From NCBI RefSeq assembly GCF_013450295.1, contig NZ_SKBR01000001.1, positions 2,481,001 through 2,545,000 on the forward strand: a DNA stretch of 64,000 bases, in the 5' to 3' direction. Under the pieces are notes generated by a model that was not told the DNA's origin, ran no database searches, and worked only from the letters and a program-made list of their open reading frames with translations. Each line of letters opens with the position of its first letter. Position 1 is the first letter of the stretch. The translations under genes were made by a program, and so were the position numbers. Positions 1-8,883 of this stretch are shown piece after piece. The DNA comes from Streptomyces sp. AJS327. GTDB taxonomy: Bacteria > Actinomycetota > Actinomycetes > Streptomycetales > Streptomycetaceae.

Positions 1-338
1 GCTGCCCCCGTGAGCCGGGAAAAACGTGCCGTGTGGCGCGTGCCCCGCACTCACTCCACGTCACACCGATCAACTCGCACTTTCCCACACCGCCGCCGAG
101 TGTCACAAGTACATGTCAAGAAGATCGGCGGTGGTCAGCTGTGATCGATGAAAGGGAGCGGTACTGGTGATGCCCAGTCAACTCACTGGATATTCCCGTG
201 AGTTCTGCCTATTGAGGCCACTGTCTCCGCCTTGACGCCTCCAACGGCGCTGGATAGATTCGCGGTTCTGCCATCCTTGATGGCCGCGCGCCCGTGTCAC
301 CGGGGACATCGTTCCGATTTTCCGGAAGGGAGCCAGGC
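1..338. other. Leader region upstream of the first gene
   Basis: No convincing gene. This stretch is somewhat less GC-rich than the rest. One very short reading frame (GTG 167 or ATG 170 to TGA 233-235, 21-22 codons) has a GGGAG ribosome-binding-like sequence at 154-158, but its codons (CAA, TAT, CTA, TTG, TCT) are not typical of this genome. It could be a leader peptide or chance. The promoter of the NRPS locus is expected here, but I could not identify -35/-10 boxes with confidence. Confidence 0.4.
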
Positions 339-1247
339 TTGTCCGCCACCGCTGACCGTCCGCTCATCGGCGTCGAAGCACAGCGCGTATTCCTCGATCT
401 CCGCGACCACACCGCCGCCTTTGACCTGGCGCGGGAAGTCATCCCACTCACCTATGAGTTGCACGCTGGCCCGGCCGCCGGGCAGTTGATGTCCAAAGGA
501 CTCGCGCGACTTCGCGAATGCTCCACGACCGGGGAAGTCGACGCGGTCTTCGCGGAATCCCGCGAAGAATGGGAAGCGGCTGGTCACGGCGCGAAACTGT
601 CCGCGGACAAGGAAGGCACCTGGCGCCGGACCCAGGTCATCAGCGGACTGGACTCCGCGACCGGACACGTCGTCGACGTCGGCAACCCGAACAACGGATT
701 CGGCGGTTGCCTGCTGCGTCGCAACCCCGGGGTCCGGCACGTCACCGGAGTCGACCACCGGACCGATCCCGACGTACTCCTCGGTGACCGGCTGCACTTC
801 GCCCACCAGAACGACCCCAGCCGGATCCCGCTCGCGGACGCGAGCGCCGACGTCGTGGCCTTCCGGGTGGCGCTGCACCACATGACCAAGCCCGTCCAGG
901 AGGCGCTGCTCACCGAGGCCGCGCGCGTGGTGCGGCCCGGTGGGGAGATCCTCCTCGTGGAGGACTCCTGGGCGGACACCCCGGGTTTCACGGACAACGC
1001 GCTGACCATGCGGTTCCGCGCGCTCGACGAGGCCGACAAGATCGCCGCGCTGTCCCTGTTCGACGTGTCGTCCTGCCTGATGAAGTACGAGAAGGTCGCC
1101 TACCCGATGTCCTACCGGTCGGCGGACGAGTGGGGGGAACTCCTCAGCGCCGCCGGTGCCGCCTCGATCGACACCGCGTACTGGGGCTTCTCGATGTTCA
1201 CGGTCTACGCCCCTCCGCTGGCCGTCATCCGGGCGACGATGGCCTGA
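339..1247 (+). CDS. SAM-dependent class I methyltransferase-like protein
   Basis: About 302 aa. The centre looks like a Rossmann-fold class I methyltransferase: a motif-I-like VVDVGNPNNGFGG around residues 110-122, an acidic VD end of the next strand, a post-I segment with IPLADASADVVAFRVALHH, and the VVRPGGEILLVED loop typical of methyltransferase motif IV/post-III. Motif I is unusual: the GxGxG glycines are partly replaced by NPNNG, so cofactor binding may differ. I chose the TTG at 339 because GGAAGGGAG lies 6 nt upstream, while the in-frame ATG at 294 lacks a ribosome-binding site. It is followed after about 240 nt by the split NRPS genes and probably modifies their product. Substrate unknown. 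Confidence 0.75.
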   Translation: MSATADRPLIGVEAQRVFLDLRDHTAAFDLAREVIPLTYELHAGPAAGQLMSKGLARLRECSTTGEVDAVFAESREEWEAAGHGAKLSADKEGTWRRTQVISGLDSATGHVVDVGNPNNGFGGCLLRRNPGVRHVTGVDHRTDPDVLLGDRLHFAHQNDPSRIPLADASADVVAFRVALHHMTKPVQEALLTEAARVVRPGGEILLVEDSWADTPGFTDNALTMRFRALDEADKIAALSLFDVSSCLMKYEKVAYPMSYRSADEWGELLSAAGAASIDTAYWGFSMFTVYAPPLAVIRATMA

Positions 1248-1486
1248 ATCCCCCGGCGCGCGGCTGCCGGTGGCGCCGGACCGCCACCGGGACCGGCCGC
1301 CCGTGACTCCGGTCCGTGACCGCCCGTCCCCCGCTTCGTCCGCGCCACGCGCCGCGATTCCCCGCACCGGGACGAGGACCGGGACCGGTCCCGGAGACCG
1401 CCCGCGCGGCCGCGCCGTCCGTCGTGCGCGCGCCCGTCGTCCGCGCCTCCCGGCATCTGCCGACCCCGTACCGGAAGGAACGGTTC

Positions 1487-1900
1487 GTGCTCGAAACGGA
1501 GCTGATGAGCTACCTGCGCCAGCGGCTGCCCGCGTACATGGTTCCCTCCGCGATCGTCCCGCTCGACGCCCTGCCGCAGACGCCCAACCACAAGGTGGAC
1601 CTCAACGCGCTGCCCGCCGCCGAGCAGCGGCCCGGCCCGCGGCACGGCGCGCCGCGCGACGGCCTGGAACGCGAACTGGCGGACCTCTGGGCGAGGTTGC
1701 TCAACCGCGACGAGGTCGGCGTCCACGAGGACGTCTTCGACCTGGACGCCAACTCGATGCACGTGATGCGGCTGGTCGCCCACGTGCGGACGGCGTACGG
1801 CACCGCGCTCCCCGCCGAGGACGTCTTCGAGTACCCGACGGTGGCGCTGCTCGCCGCGCGGCTGCGCGAGGCGATGGACGCGGAGGACGGTGGCGCGTGA
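1487..1900 (+). CDS. NRPS adenylation C-terminal subdomain (A9-A10) fused to a carrier protein
   Basis: 137 aa, starting at a GTG preceded by GGAAGGA with 7-nt spacing. Residues 9-16 contain the A9 motif (LPAYMVP), and about residues 31-36 the A10 motif PNHKVD with the catalytic lysine normally found at the end of an adenylation domain. After a short linker comes a peptidyl-carrier-like domain with DVFDLDANSMHVMRL, in which the serine of NSM is the expected phosphopantetheine site (usual motif LGGxS). No core adenylation domain precedes it; the sequence begins exactly where an adenylation domain would continue after A8. Its stop overlaps the GTG of the next gene by 4 nt, and that gene encodes the missing A1-A8 portion. 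I infer that the two proteins complement each other. Confidence 0.88.
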   Translation: MLETELMSYLRQRLPAYMVPSAIVPLDALPQTPNHKVDLNALPAAEQRPGPRHGAPRDGLERELADLWARLLNRDEVGVHEDVFDLDANSMHVMRLVAHVRTAYGTALPAEDVFEYPTVALLAARLREAMDAEDGGA

Positions 1901-4632
1901 CGGCACCCACGGAACTCTCGTACGAGCAGCGGCGGATCTGGCGGGAGGAGACCCGGCGGCGGGACCCGGCCGCCCACCACCTCACCGCGTCCTACGAGTT
2001 GACGGGACCCCTCGAACCGGCGGTCCTCGCCCGCGCCGCCCGCGCCGTCGCCGCCCGGCACGAACTCCTGCGCACCGCCTTCCACGACGGCGACGGCCAG
2101 CCGCACGGAACAGCGCACGAGACGGCGCCACCCCTGCTGCGGGTGGTCCCGGTGGCGTCCGCCGAGGAGTGCGCGGAGCTGGCCGAGGCCGAGGCACGCG
2201 CCCGGTTCGACCTGGCCACACCGCCGTTGGCGCGCCTGACCCTGTGCGCCGTCAACGCCGGCCACCACGTGCTCACTGTCGTGCTGCACCGCCTCGTCGC
2301 CGACGAGGCGGCCCTGGACGTCCTGCTCGACGAGCTCGCGGACGCCTACCTCGCCCTGCGCGACGGTGACGACTGGCGGCGCCCCGAGCCGCCCACCCCC
2401 TACCGGCGGCACGTCGAACGGGAGCGGGCGGCCGCGGCCGACGGCTCCTGGGAGGAGGACCTCGCCTACTGGCGGAACCACCTGCGCGACGCCCCGGAGA
2501 CGTGCGACCTGCCCGGCGGCGGCCCGCGCCCGGGAGCACCGCCCCGGACCCCGCGCCCCGCGCGGGCGGCGCTCACCTCCGAGGAGGCGGAGGCGCTGCG
2601 CGCCATCGCCCACCGGCACCGGGTGGCCCCGGCGGCGGTCCCCCTCGCCGCGTGGGTGGCGACGCTCAGCCGGTACGGTGGTGCGCGGGACATCCTGGTC
2701 GCCGTCCCCGTCCCGGGCCGGGACAGCCCCGAACACGCGGGCGTGATCGGCCCGTTCGCGGACGTGGTGGTACTCCGGACACGGCCGCGGCCGGAGATGA
2801 CCTTCGGCGAGCTGGTCGCCCACGTGGAGGACGAGCGGCTGGCCGCGCTCGCCCACCGCCGTCCTCCGTCCGCCGCGGTCACCGCGGACCTCGCCGCCGA
2901 CGGGACCGCCCCCTCCTCGCCCCACCAACTGCTCTTCGACTGCGGCGACTCACCGCCACCGGCGTTCGCCCGCGTCCCCGGAGTGCGCTGCCAGCGCCTG
3001 CCGGCGACCACCGCCGCCCCCCGCGCCGACCTCGAACTGGCCGTCACCGGGGCCGGGACGGACCACCCGGTCGAGCTGACCCTGGCGGCCGGAGCGGACA
3101 GCCACCTGGAGGAGACCACCACGCTCCTCCTCGACCACACCGTCACCCTGCTCCGGCACGCACTGGCCGCGCCCACCACACCGGCCGGTCAGCTCAGCCT
3201 GATCACCGAGGAGCGGCGCCGGGAGCTGGTCACGCGGTGCGCGCCCCCGCCCACCCCGCTGCCGGAGGTGCGGAGCGTGCTGGAGCTGGTGATCGAGACG
3301 ATCGCCCGGCGTCCCGACGCGCCCGCCCTGCGCGCCGGCCGGCGCGAACTCACCTTCGCGCAGGTCGGCGCGCGGGCCGCCCGGCTGGCCGAGCGGCTGG
3401 CGCGCCACGGGGTGACCGCCGGCGGCGTCGTCGCCCTCCACCTGGACCGCTCGATCGAGCTGCCGATCGCGATGCTGGCGAGCTGGCAGCTCGGCGCCGC
3501 GTACGTGCCGGTCGATCCGGCGTACCCGCGCCGCAGGGTCGAGTTCGTGCTGCACGACGCCCGGGCACAGGCGGTCGTCACCGGATCGGCCGCCCCCGAC
3601 GAGGCCTTCGCGGCCCTCGGGGTGCCCGTGGTCGTGGTCGACCCGGCCGTCGGCGAGAGAGCCGACGGCGACCCGGCGGAGAGCCCGCGGCTGACCGCCC
3701 GGGACGAGGGCGGCGGGGAGGATCCGGCGTACGTCCTCTACACGTCCGGCTCCACCGGCGAACCCAAGGGCGCCCGCGTGCCGCACCGCGCGCTGGCGAA
3801 CCTCCTGCTCTCCATGGCGCGGCGGCCCGGTGTGACCAGCGGGGACGTCATCCTCGGACTGACCAGCCCCTCCTTCGACATGTCCGTGCCGGAGCTGCTG
3901 CTGCCCTTCACCACCGGCGCGCGGATGGTCGTCGCCTCGACCGTGGACGCCCGCGATCCGCGGCGCCTGCTCGACCTGGTCCTGGCAGAGGGCGTCACCG
4001 TGATGCAGGCGACGCCGGTGACCTGGGGCGCGTTCCTCGCCCTCGCTCCGGACACTCTCCGCCTCCGCCTGGCGACCTGCGCCGGAGAGGCGCTCACCCG
4101 CCAACTGGCCGACGGGATCCGCGAGAGAGCGGACGAGGTCTGGAACATGTACGGCACCACCGAGACCACCGTCTACTCGCTGATCGCCCCCGTGCGCCCG
4201 GAGGAGGAGGACCCGGCCGTCCCCGTCGGACGCCCCGTCGACAACACCTCGGCCTGGGTGCTCGACGCGGGCCTCCGGCCCCAGCCCCCCGGAGTCGTCG
4301 GGGAGCTGTACCTCGGCGGCGCCGGCCTGGCGCTGGACTACCACGGCCGTCCCGACCTCACCGGCCAGCGCTTCGTGACCGGCCCTCCGGAGACCGGCGG
4401 CGAACGCCTCTACCGCACGGGAGACCTGGTCCGGATGCGCCCCGACGGCGTCTTCGACTTCGTCGGCCGTACCGACACCCAGACCAAGATCCGGGGCCAC
4501 CGGATCGAGGTCGACGAGATCGCGACCCTGCTGCGCCGCCACCCCCGGGTGCGGGACGCCGTGGTGGTCGTGCGGGACGACGGGGCGGGCAACCGCCGGC
4601 TGGTGGCCTACGTGGTACCCGCCGGGGACTGA
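1897..4632 (+). CDS. NRPS condensation-adenylation protein lacking A9-A10
   Basis: 911 aa. Residues 1-430 form a condensation-type domain: C1-like LSYEQRRIW, C2-like RHELLRTAF, and a C3 motif reading H131-R132-LVAD, where the second, catalytic histidine of HHxxxDG is arginine. Residues 460-911 are an adenylation core: A3 TSGSTGEPKG (616-625), A4 FDMSVPELL, A5 NMYGTTETT (from 750), A7 YRTGDL (839), A8 GRTDTQTKIRGHRIE (about 857-871). It then ends after VAYVVPAGD, so A9, A10 and any carrier or thioesterase are absent; these first two are supplied by the upstream overlapping gene. By hand alignment to GrsA the binding-pocket residues read D-M-P-Q-T-A-M-V-Y, which I cannot assign to an amino acid. 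The GTG start at 1897 overlaps the upstream TGA. Open frame continues upstream to 1156 but is non-coding in character. Confidence 0.92.
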   Translation: MTAPTELSYEQRRIWREETRRRDPAAHHLTASYELTGPLEPAVLARAARAVAARHELLRTAFHDGDGQPHGTAHETAPPLLRVVPVASAEECAELAEAEARARFDLATPPLARLTLCAVNAGHHVLTVVLHRLVADEAALDVLLDELADAYLALRDGDDWRRPEPPTPYRRHVERERAAAADGSWEEDLAYWRNHLRDAPETCDLPGGGPRPGAPPRTPRPARAALTSEEAEALRAIAHRHRVAPAAVPLAAWVATLSRYGGARDILVAVPVPGRDSPEHAGVIGPFADVVVLRTRPRPEMTFGELVAHVEDERLAALAHRRPPSAAVTADLAADGTAPSSPHQLLFDCGDSPPPAFARVPGVRCQRLPATTAAPRADLELAVTGAGTDHPVELTLAAGADSHLEETTTLLLDHTVTLLRHALAAPTTPAGQLSLITEERRRELVTRCAPPPTPLPEVRSVLELVIETIARRPDAPALRAGRRELTFAQVGARAARLAERLARHGVTAGGVVALHLDRSIELPIAMLASWQLGAAYVPVDPAYPRRRVEFVLHDARAQAVVTGSAAPDEAFAALGVPVVVVDPAVGERADGDPAESPRLTARDEGGGEDPAYVLYTSGSTGEPKGARVPHRALANLLLSMARRPGVTSGDVILGLTSPSFDMSVPELLLPFTTGARMVVASTVDARDPRRLLDLVLAEGVTVMQATPVTWGAFLALAPDTLRLRLATCAGEALTRQLADGIRERADEVWNMYGTTETTVYSLIAPVRPEEEDPAVPVGRPVDNTSAWVLDAGLRPQPPGVVGELYLGGAGLALDYHGRPDLTGQRFVTGPPETGGERLYRTGDLVRMRPDGVFDFVGRTDTQTKIRGHRIEVDEIATLLRRHPRVRDAVVVVRDDGAGNRRLVAYVVPAGD

Positions 4633-5040
4633 CGCCCGGCCCGGGAGGCGCGCTCCCGCCGCGCCCTCTCACGGACCTGCCGGAAGAGGAGGGGCGGGAG
4701 ACGTTGCCGGAATAGGCATTTCCCGCGCGGCTCCCCGCCTTTCCGTGGTATTCGCCGGATCACCGAGTGAGCTGACGCGTACTCGTCGAAGTAGCCGTCG
4801 CACGGTTTTTCCCTCCGGGGATCACCAACTTCCCGACGTAATTCGGCGGCGTGGTGCATCATGGCTTCCCCGTGTCCCGGGCGGGACCGTTCTCCAGCCC
4901 GTCCGCCGCCCGAATCGCCGTGGTGGCGGCCGTGTTGGAGAGTGTGCTCCGTGCCCCGAGGAGTTCACCCGAAGCGGGGCCCGGGACGCGGTACGCGCCG
5001 GGGCAGCCAGTGGAATTTCCCATACCTGAGGTATTCACGA
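4633..5040. other. Intergenic region between NRPS and ATP-grasp genes
   Basis: 408 nt with no supported gene; the frames crossing it have no recognisable motifs or ribosome-binding sites. A short GGGAG-gcgcg-CTCCC hairpin lies just after the NRPS stop. The stretch around 4750-4850 is less GC-rich and could hold a promoter for the ATP-grasp gene, but I see no clear boxes. Confidence 0.4.
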
Positions 5041-6404
5041 TGACTTCGCACGGCGATGTGACGGACGAGTACAACCGGCGTGCCGGAACCGACCCCCAAC
5101 TGCGCGGCTGTGTACGGGATCTCGACATGACCGAATCCGCCGCCTACTACGCGGACGCCGGTATCGCGCGGCCGATGTTCGCGCCACTGCGTGAGATCCG
5201 GAACCTCACCGACGACATCAGGGCGACCATCGCGGTCATGGACGACCTGCCGAACCGCTGTTTCGGTGGAAGTCTGGAGAGCTACCTGAGCGCCCAGGGC
5301 TATGACGACGAACTCCTTTCGGCGATGCTCGCCGGAATCGTGGGGTCGGGAACTCCCGCCGGACCGTGGAACTCCGCCGCCGACATCGGCCACGGCCGCG
5401 CCGACGTGTTCCGCGGCCCGGACGGCTGTCGCGTGCTGGAACTCAACATGGGCAGCGCGCTCGGCGGCCGTCTGACGACGACGCTGAACAGCGCCCTGCT
5501 GAGGTCGCCCGTCTTCCGCGGGTTCGCGGAGGAGTTCGGGCTCAGCTGGATCGACCCGGTCCGGGTCCTCGTGGACGACCTGCTGGCCGTCGGCCGCACC
5601 ACGATCGGGACGGACGCGCCGGTGGTCGCCATCGTCGACGAGTCGGGCACCGACGACAGCTGCGTGCGGCTGATGCCGGAACTCCGCGCCCGCGGGGTGA
5701 ACGCCCTCCACGGCGAGTTCGGCGAACTCGACGTCGTCGGCGGCAAGGGCAGGCTCCGGGGAGAGCCCGTCGATATCGTGCTGCGCTTCTTCTTCGTACG
5801 CCACATCCCGCACGAGCCGGGCGGCATGGACACGCTGCGGGCGCTGACCGAGGCGCACCGGGCCGGCCGCACCGCGCTGTTCACCCCGTTCGACCCGGAG
5901 ATCCACGGCGGCAAGGCCGCGCTCGGCCTGCTCTTCGAGCCGGAGGTGCGCGCGCGACTGGCCGCGGCCGAGATCGCCCGCGTCGACCGGATCATCCCGT
6001 GGACCCGGCTGGTCGGCCCGGGGTTCCCCACCGTCGAACCCGCCGCCCGAGCCGAGTTGCTGGAGGAGTGCCGCGCCCGGCGGACGGACCTCGTGCTCAA
6101 ACCGGCGAACCTGTACGCCAGCCAGGGCGTCGTCTTCGGCGACGAGGTCGGCGACGCCGAGTGGCGGGCCCTGCTCGCCACGCCGCCGCGCCCCGACTAC
6201 GTGGTGCAGGAGCGCGTGCGCCCGCGCGCGGAGGCGGTGATCGACCCCAAGACGGCCGAGCCGGAGGACTGGACCGTGCTGTGGCAGGTCTTCTTCGGCC
6301 CCGCCGGATACGGCGGCTCCTCCGTGCGGGGCCGCCCCCGGTCGCAGCCGGGTGCCGTGGGCGGCAACGACGTCACCCGCACCGGGTGTGCCTTCGTCCA
6401 CTGA
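5041..6404 (+). CDS. ATP-grasp-like carboxylate ligase (tentative)
   Basis: 453 aa from the ATG at 5041 (GAGG about 9 nt upstream; an open frame continues further upstream without support). The C-terminal half resembles ATP-grasp or circularly permuted ATP-grasp ligases: VLKPANLYASQGVVFG (lysine near residue 353) fits the lysine strand and glycine-rich loop, DYVVQERV fits the adenine-binding edge, and an R-x-G-C-rich end (VGGNDVTRTGCAFV) fits the metal/phosphate side. Such enzymes join a carboxylate to an amine through an acyl-phosphate. Lying between an NRPS with no thioesterase and an MFS exporter, it could add an amino acid or amine to the peptide or catalyse release; that is inference. 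The family name is not certain, and an uncharacterised glutathionylspermidine-synthase-like ligase is the main alternative. Confidence 0.55.
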
Positions 6405-6484
6405 GCCGCCGCCCTCGTGAACCAGCCACCGCTCACGGTCCGGTGCCCGGCCGACCCGCGCTCCGGTCCTCCGAGAGGATCATG

Positions 6485-7771
6485 ATGAACCTGCCACCGG
6501 GCATGTCGCCCGTCGTCCTCCTGCGTTCCACCTTCAGCGGGGTCTCCACCGGCCTGTACCTGACCGGCAGCGCGGTGTTCTTCACCGAGTACATCGGCCT
6601 CTCGCCACGGCTGGTCGGCCTCGGTATCTCGATCGCCTGGCTCATCAGCACCGCGACGATGATGCCGTTCGGCATGCTGGCCGACCGGTTCGGCGGGCGG
6701 CGGATCTGGCTGATCGGCACCTCGGCCAGCGCACTGGTCTTCTGCCTGTACCCGCTGGCGCACGCCTACTGGCAGTTCCAGCTGATCATCGCCCTGGAAC
6801 TGCTGGTCAGCGGCCTCGGAAGCGCGGGCTCCGGACGTTACTTCGGTGACCTGTTCCCCGAGGGCCACCGGGCGCGTGGACGCGCCTACCTCCGCGTCAC
6901 CTCGAACATCGGCATGGCCGTGGGCGCGGCCATCGCCGGTGTGGCCATCTCCCTCGACTCCCGCCCCGGCTACCTGGCCATCGTCCTCATCGCCGCCGGT
7001 GTCACGGCGCTCGACGCGATCCTCATCGCCTGGGCGGTGCCGCACGTCGACCGCCCGCACCAGCGGGTCGAGGGGGAGGCCCGCCGCAAGCCAGTCGCCA
7101 TACGGGACCGGTCGTTCGTCGCGCTCGCCGTGCTGAACGGCGTGTTCAACCTCAACGGCCCGATGCTGTCGGTCCTCCTGCCACTGTGGATCCTGTCGCG
7201 GACCGACGCGCCGTCCTGGCTCGTCGCCGGGACGATGCTGATGAACATGGCGCTGTGCATCGTCTTCCAGATCCCCGCCAGCCGCGGTGTGGAGAGCCCC
7301 GGCAACGGGGCGCGCGCCTGGATGTGGGCCGGGGTCGCCCTGGTCGTCTCCAGCGTCGGTTTCGCCGCGTCCGGTACGACGCACGGGGTGGCCACCCTCG
7401 TCGCGCTGGCCGTCGGACTCGCCGCCCTCACCGCCGGGGAACTGCTCACCTCGGCGGGTACCTGGGCCATCCGCTACGGCCTGGCGCCCGAGAGTCGTCG
7501 CGGGGAGTACACCGCCGTGTTCGGGCTCGGCGGGCAGCTGAGCTGGATCGCCGGTCCGGCCGCCCTCTCGTTCCTGGTGATGTCCGGTGGCGCGGCCGGA
7601 TGGCTCGTCCTGGCGGGGGTGTTCGTGGCCGCCGCCGTGGCCGCCCGCCCCCTGGTCGTCTGGGCGGAGCGCACTGATCGCGAGGACGGGGAGTTCGCCG
7701 CGGCGGTACCGGCGGCGCGCTCCGCGCGGCGCCGCTTCGGGCGCGCGCGGGGGCGGGCCGGAGGTGAGTGA
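6485..7771 (+). CDS. Major facilitator superfamily transporter
   Basis: 428 aa integral membrane protein with about 12 hydrophobic segments. The loop between TM2 and TM3 has the MFS signature GMLADRFGGRR, and a second half begins after a short basic loop (about residues 195-205). The tail after the last TM is short, arginine-rich and disordered. Two ATGs are adjacent at 6482 and 6485; the second is spaced 5 nt from GAGAGGA and is preferred. The gene is 80 nt behind the ATP-grasp gene and co-directional with the NRPS genes, so it probably exports or gives self-resistance to that locus's product. Import of a substrate cannot be excluded. Confidence 0.85.
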   Translation: MNLPPGMSPVVLLRSTFSGVSTGLYLTGSAVFFTEYIGLSPRLVGLGISIAWLISTATMMPFGMLADRFGGRRIWLIGTSASALVFCLYPLAHAYWQFQLIIALELLVSGLGSAGSGRYFGDLFPEGHRARGRAYLRVTSNIGMAVGAAIAGVAISLDSRPGYLAIVLIAAGVTALDAILIAWAVPHVDRPHQRVEGEARRKPVAIRDRSFVALAVLNGVFNLNGPMLSVLLPLWILSRTDAPSWLVAGTMLMNMALCIVFQIPASRGVESPGNGARAWMWAGVALVVSSVGFAASGTTHGVATLVALAVGLAALTAGELLTSAGTWAIRYGLAPESRRGEYTAVFGLGGQLSWIAGPAALSFLVMSGGAAGWLVLAGVFVAAAVAARPLVVWAERTDREDGEFAAAVPAARSARRRFGRARGRAGGE

Positions 7772-7953
7772 CCCGGCCCGGGGGGGGGCGGCGGTGACGC
7801 CCCGACCCTCCCGTCCCGGCCCCGCCGGTCCGCGCTGGCCGGCGCGGACCCGCGCCCCACCCCGGCCTTGACCGGGCGCCACCGCGCCGGTACGGATGGT
7901 GCGGGCGTGCCAGCAGACTCCCCGTGCGGTTCCCTCCCTGACAGGATGACTCG

Positions 7954-8883
7954 TTGAGCAGGACACCGGATCTCGGCCCCGTACCGCGGCGCATCCCCGT
8001 CGAGACACGGCAGGTGCGCGCGCTGCTGGAACAGCAGTTCCCCCGGTGGGCCGCCCTGCCGGTGCGGCCCGTCGCCAACGGCGGCTGGGACAACTGGACC
8101 TTCCACCTCGGCAGCGACATGCTGGTGCGCCTGCCCAGCGCCGCCGAGTACGCCCTGGCGGTCGACAAGGAGCACCGCTGGCTTCCGGCGCTCGCGCCGC
8201 GGCTCCCGTTACCGATCCCGGTGCCGCTGGCGAAGGGCGAGCCCGGCGCGGGCTACCCGTACGCGTGGTCGGTCTACCGCTGGCTCGGCGGTGAGCCCGC
8301 GCGGACGGAACGCGTCGCCGACCCCGTCCGGTTCGCGCGGGACCTGGCCGGGTTCGTGGCGGCCCTGCGCGGTGTCGACCCCACCGACGGCCCCCGCCCG
8401 GGGGTCCACAACTGGTATCGCGGCGGCACGCTGCGCACCTACGCCGGACAGGCCCACGCGGCGCTCGCGGACCTGGGATCCCACCTCGACGCCGACCTCG
8501 CGCGGGAGATCTGGGGCCACGCCCTCGACGCCCGCTGGGACGGTGTGGAGCGCTGGTTCCACGGCGACCTGGCCGAGGGCAACCTCCTGCTCGACGACGG
8601 GCGGCTGGCGGCGGTCATCGACTTCGGCACCTGTGGCGTCGGCGATCCGGCCTGCGATCTCGCGATCGCCTGGACGCTGCTGACCGCCGAGGGCCGGAGG
8701 GCGTTCCGGGAGCTGCTTCCCGTCAGCGCGGCGGAATGGGCGCGCGGACGTGGCTGGGCGCTCTGGAAGACCCTGGTCGTCTACGCCAGCGCGCTGGACG
8801 ACGACGAGGAGGAGGAGGCCGCCGGCGCCCGGCGCGTGCTCGACGGGATCCTCTCCGAGTACGTGGCCAGCGGCCGGTCCTGA
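7954..8883 (+). CDS. Aminoglycoside phosphotransferase (APH)-family kinase
   Basis: 309 aa. The C-terminal half carries the APH/choline-kinase catalytic signature H203-G-D-x4-N (HGDLAEGNLLL) and the metal-binding IDFG with CGVGDPACDLA downstream. The N-terminal NGGWDNWTFHLG resembles the nucleotide-binding loop. Start is TTG at 7954 with AGGA about 8 nt upstream. The family phosphorylates aminoglycosides, macrolides, homoserine, choline and similar alcohols; the sequence is closest in style to the many chromosomal Streptomyces APH proteins of unknown substrate. One in-frame TTA codon (8209-8211) predicts dependence on the bldA tRNA. It is 180 nt after the exporter and might protect against the locus's product, but could be unrelated. 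Confidence 0.85.
   Translation: MSRTPDLGPVPRRIPVETRQVRALLEQQFPRWAALPVRPVANGGWDNWTFHLGSDMLVRLPSAAEYALAVDKEHRWLPALAPRLPLPIPVPLAKGEPGAGYPYAWSVYRWLGGEPARTERVADPVRFARDLAGFVAALRGVDPTDGPRPGVHNWYRGGTLRTYAGQAHAALADLGSHLDADLAREIWGHALDARWDGVERWFHGDLAEGNLLLDDGRLAAVIDFGTCGVGDPACDLAIAWTLLTAEGRRAFRELLPVSAAEWARGRGWALWKTLVVYASALDDDEEEEAAGARRVLDGILSEYVASGRS

Noticed and set aside
1156..1896. N-terminal extension of the condensation-adenylation frame
   Set aside because: Pro/Arg-rich and overlaps the clear A10-carrier gene; no ribosome-binding site. The GTG at 1897 is well supported.
7780..7788. Run of nine Gs after the MFS stop
   Set aside because: Outside the gene, so phase variation would not alter the protein; probably incidental to high GC.
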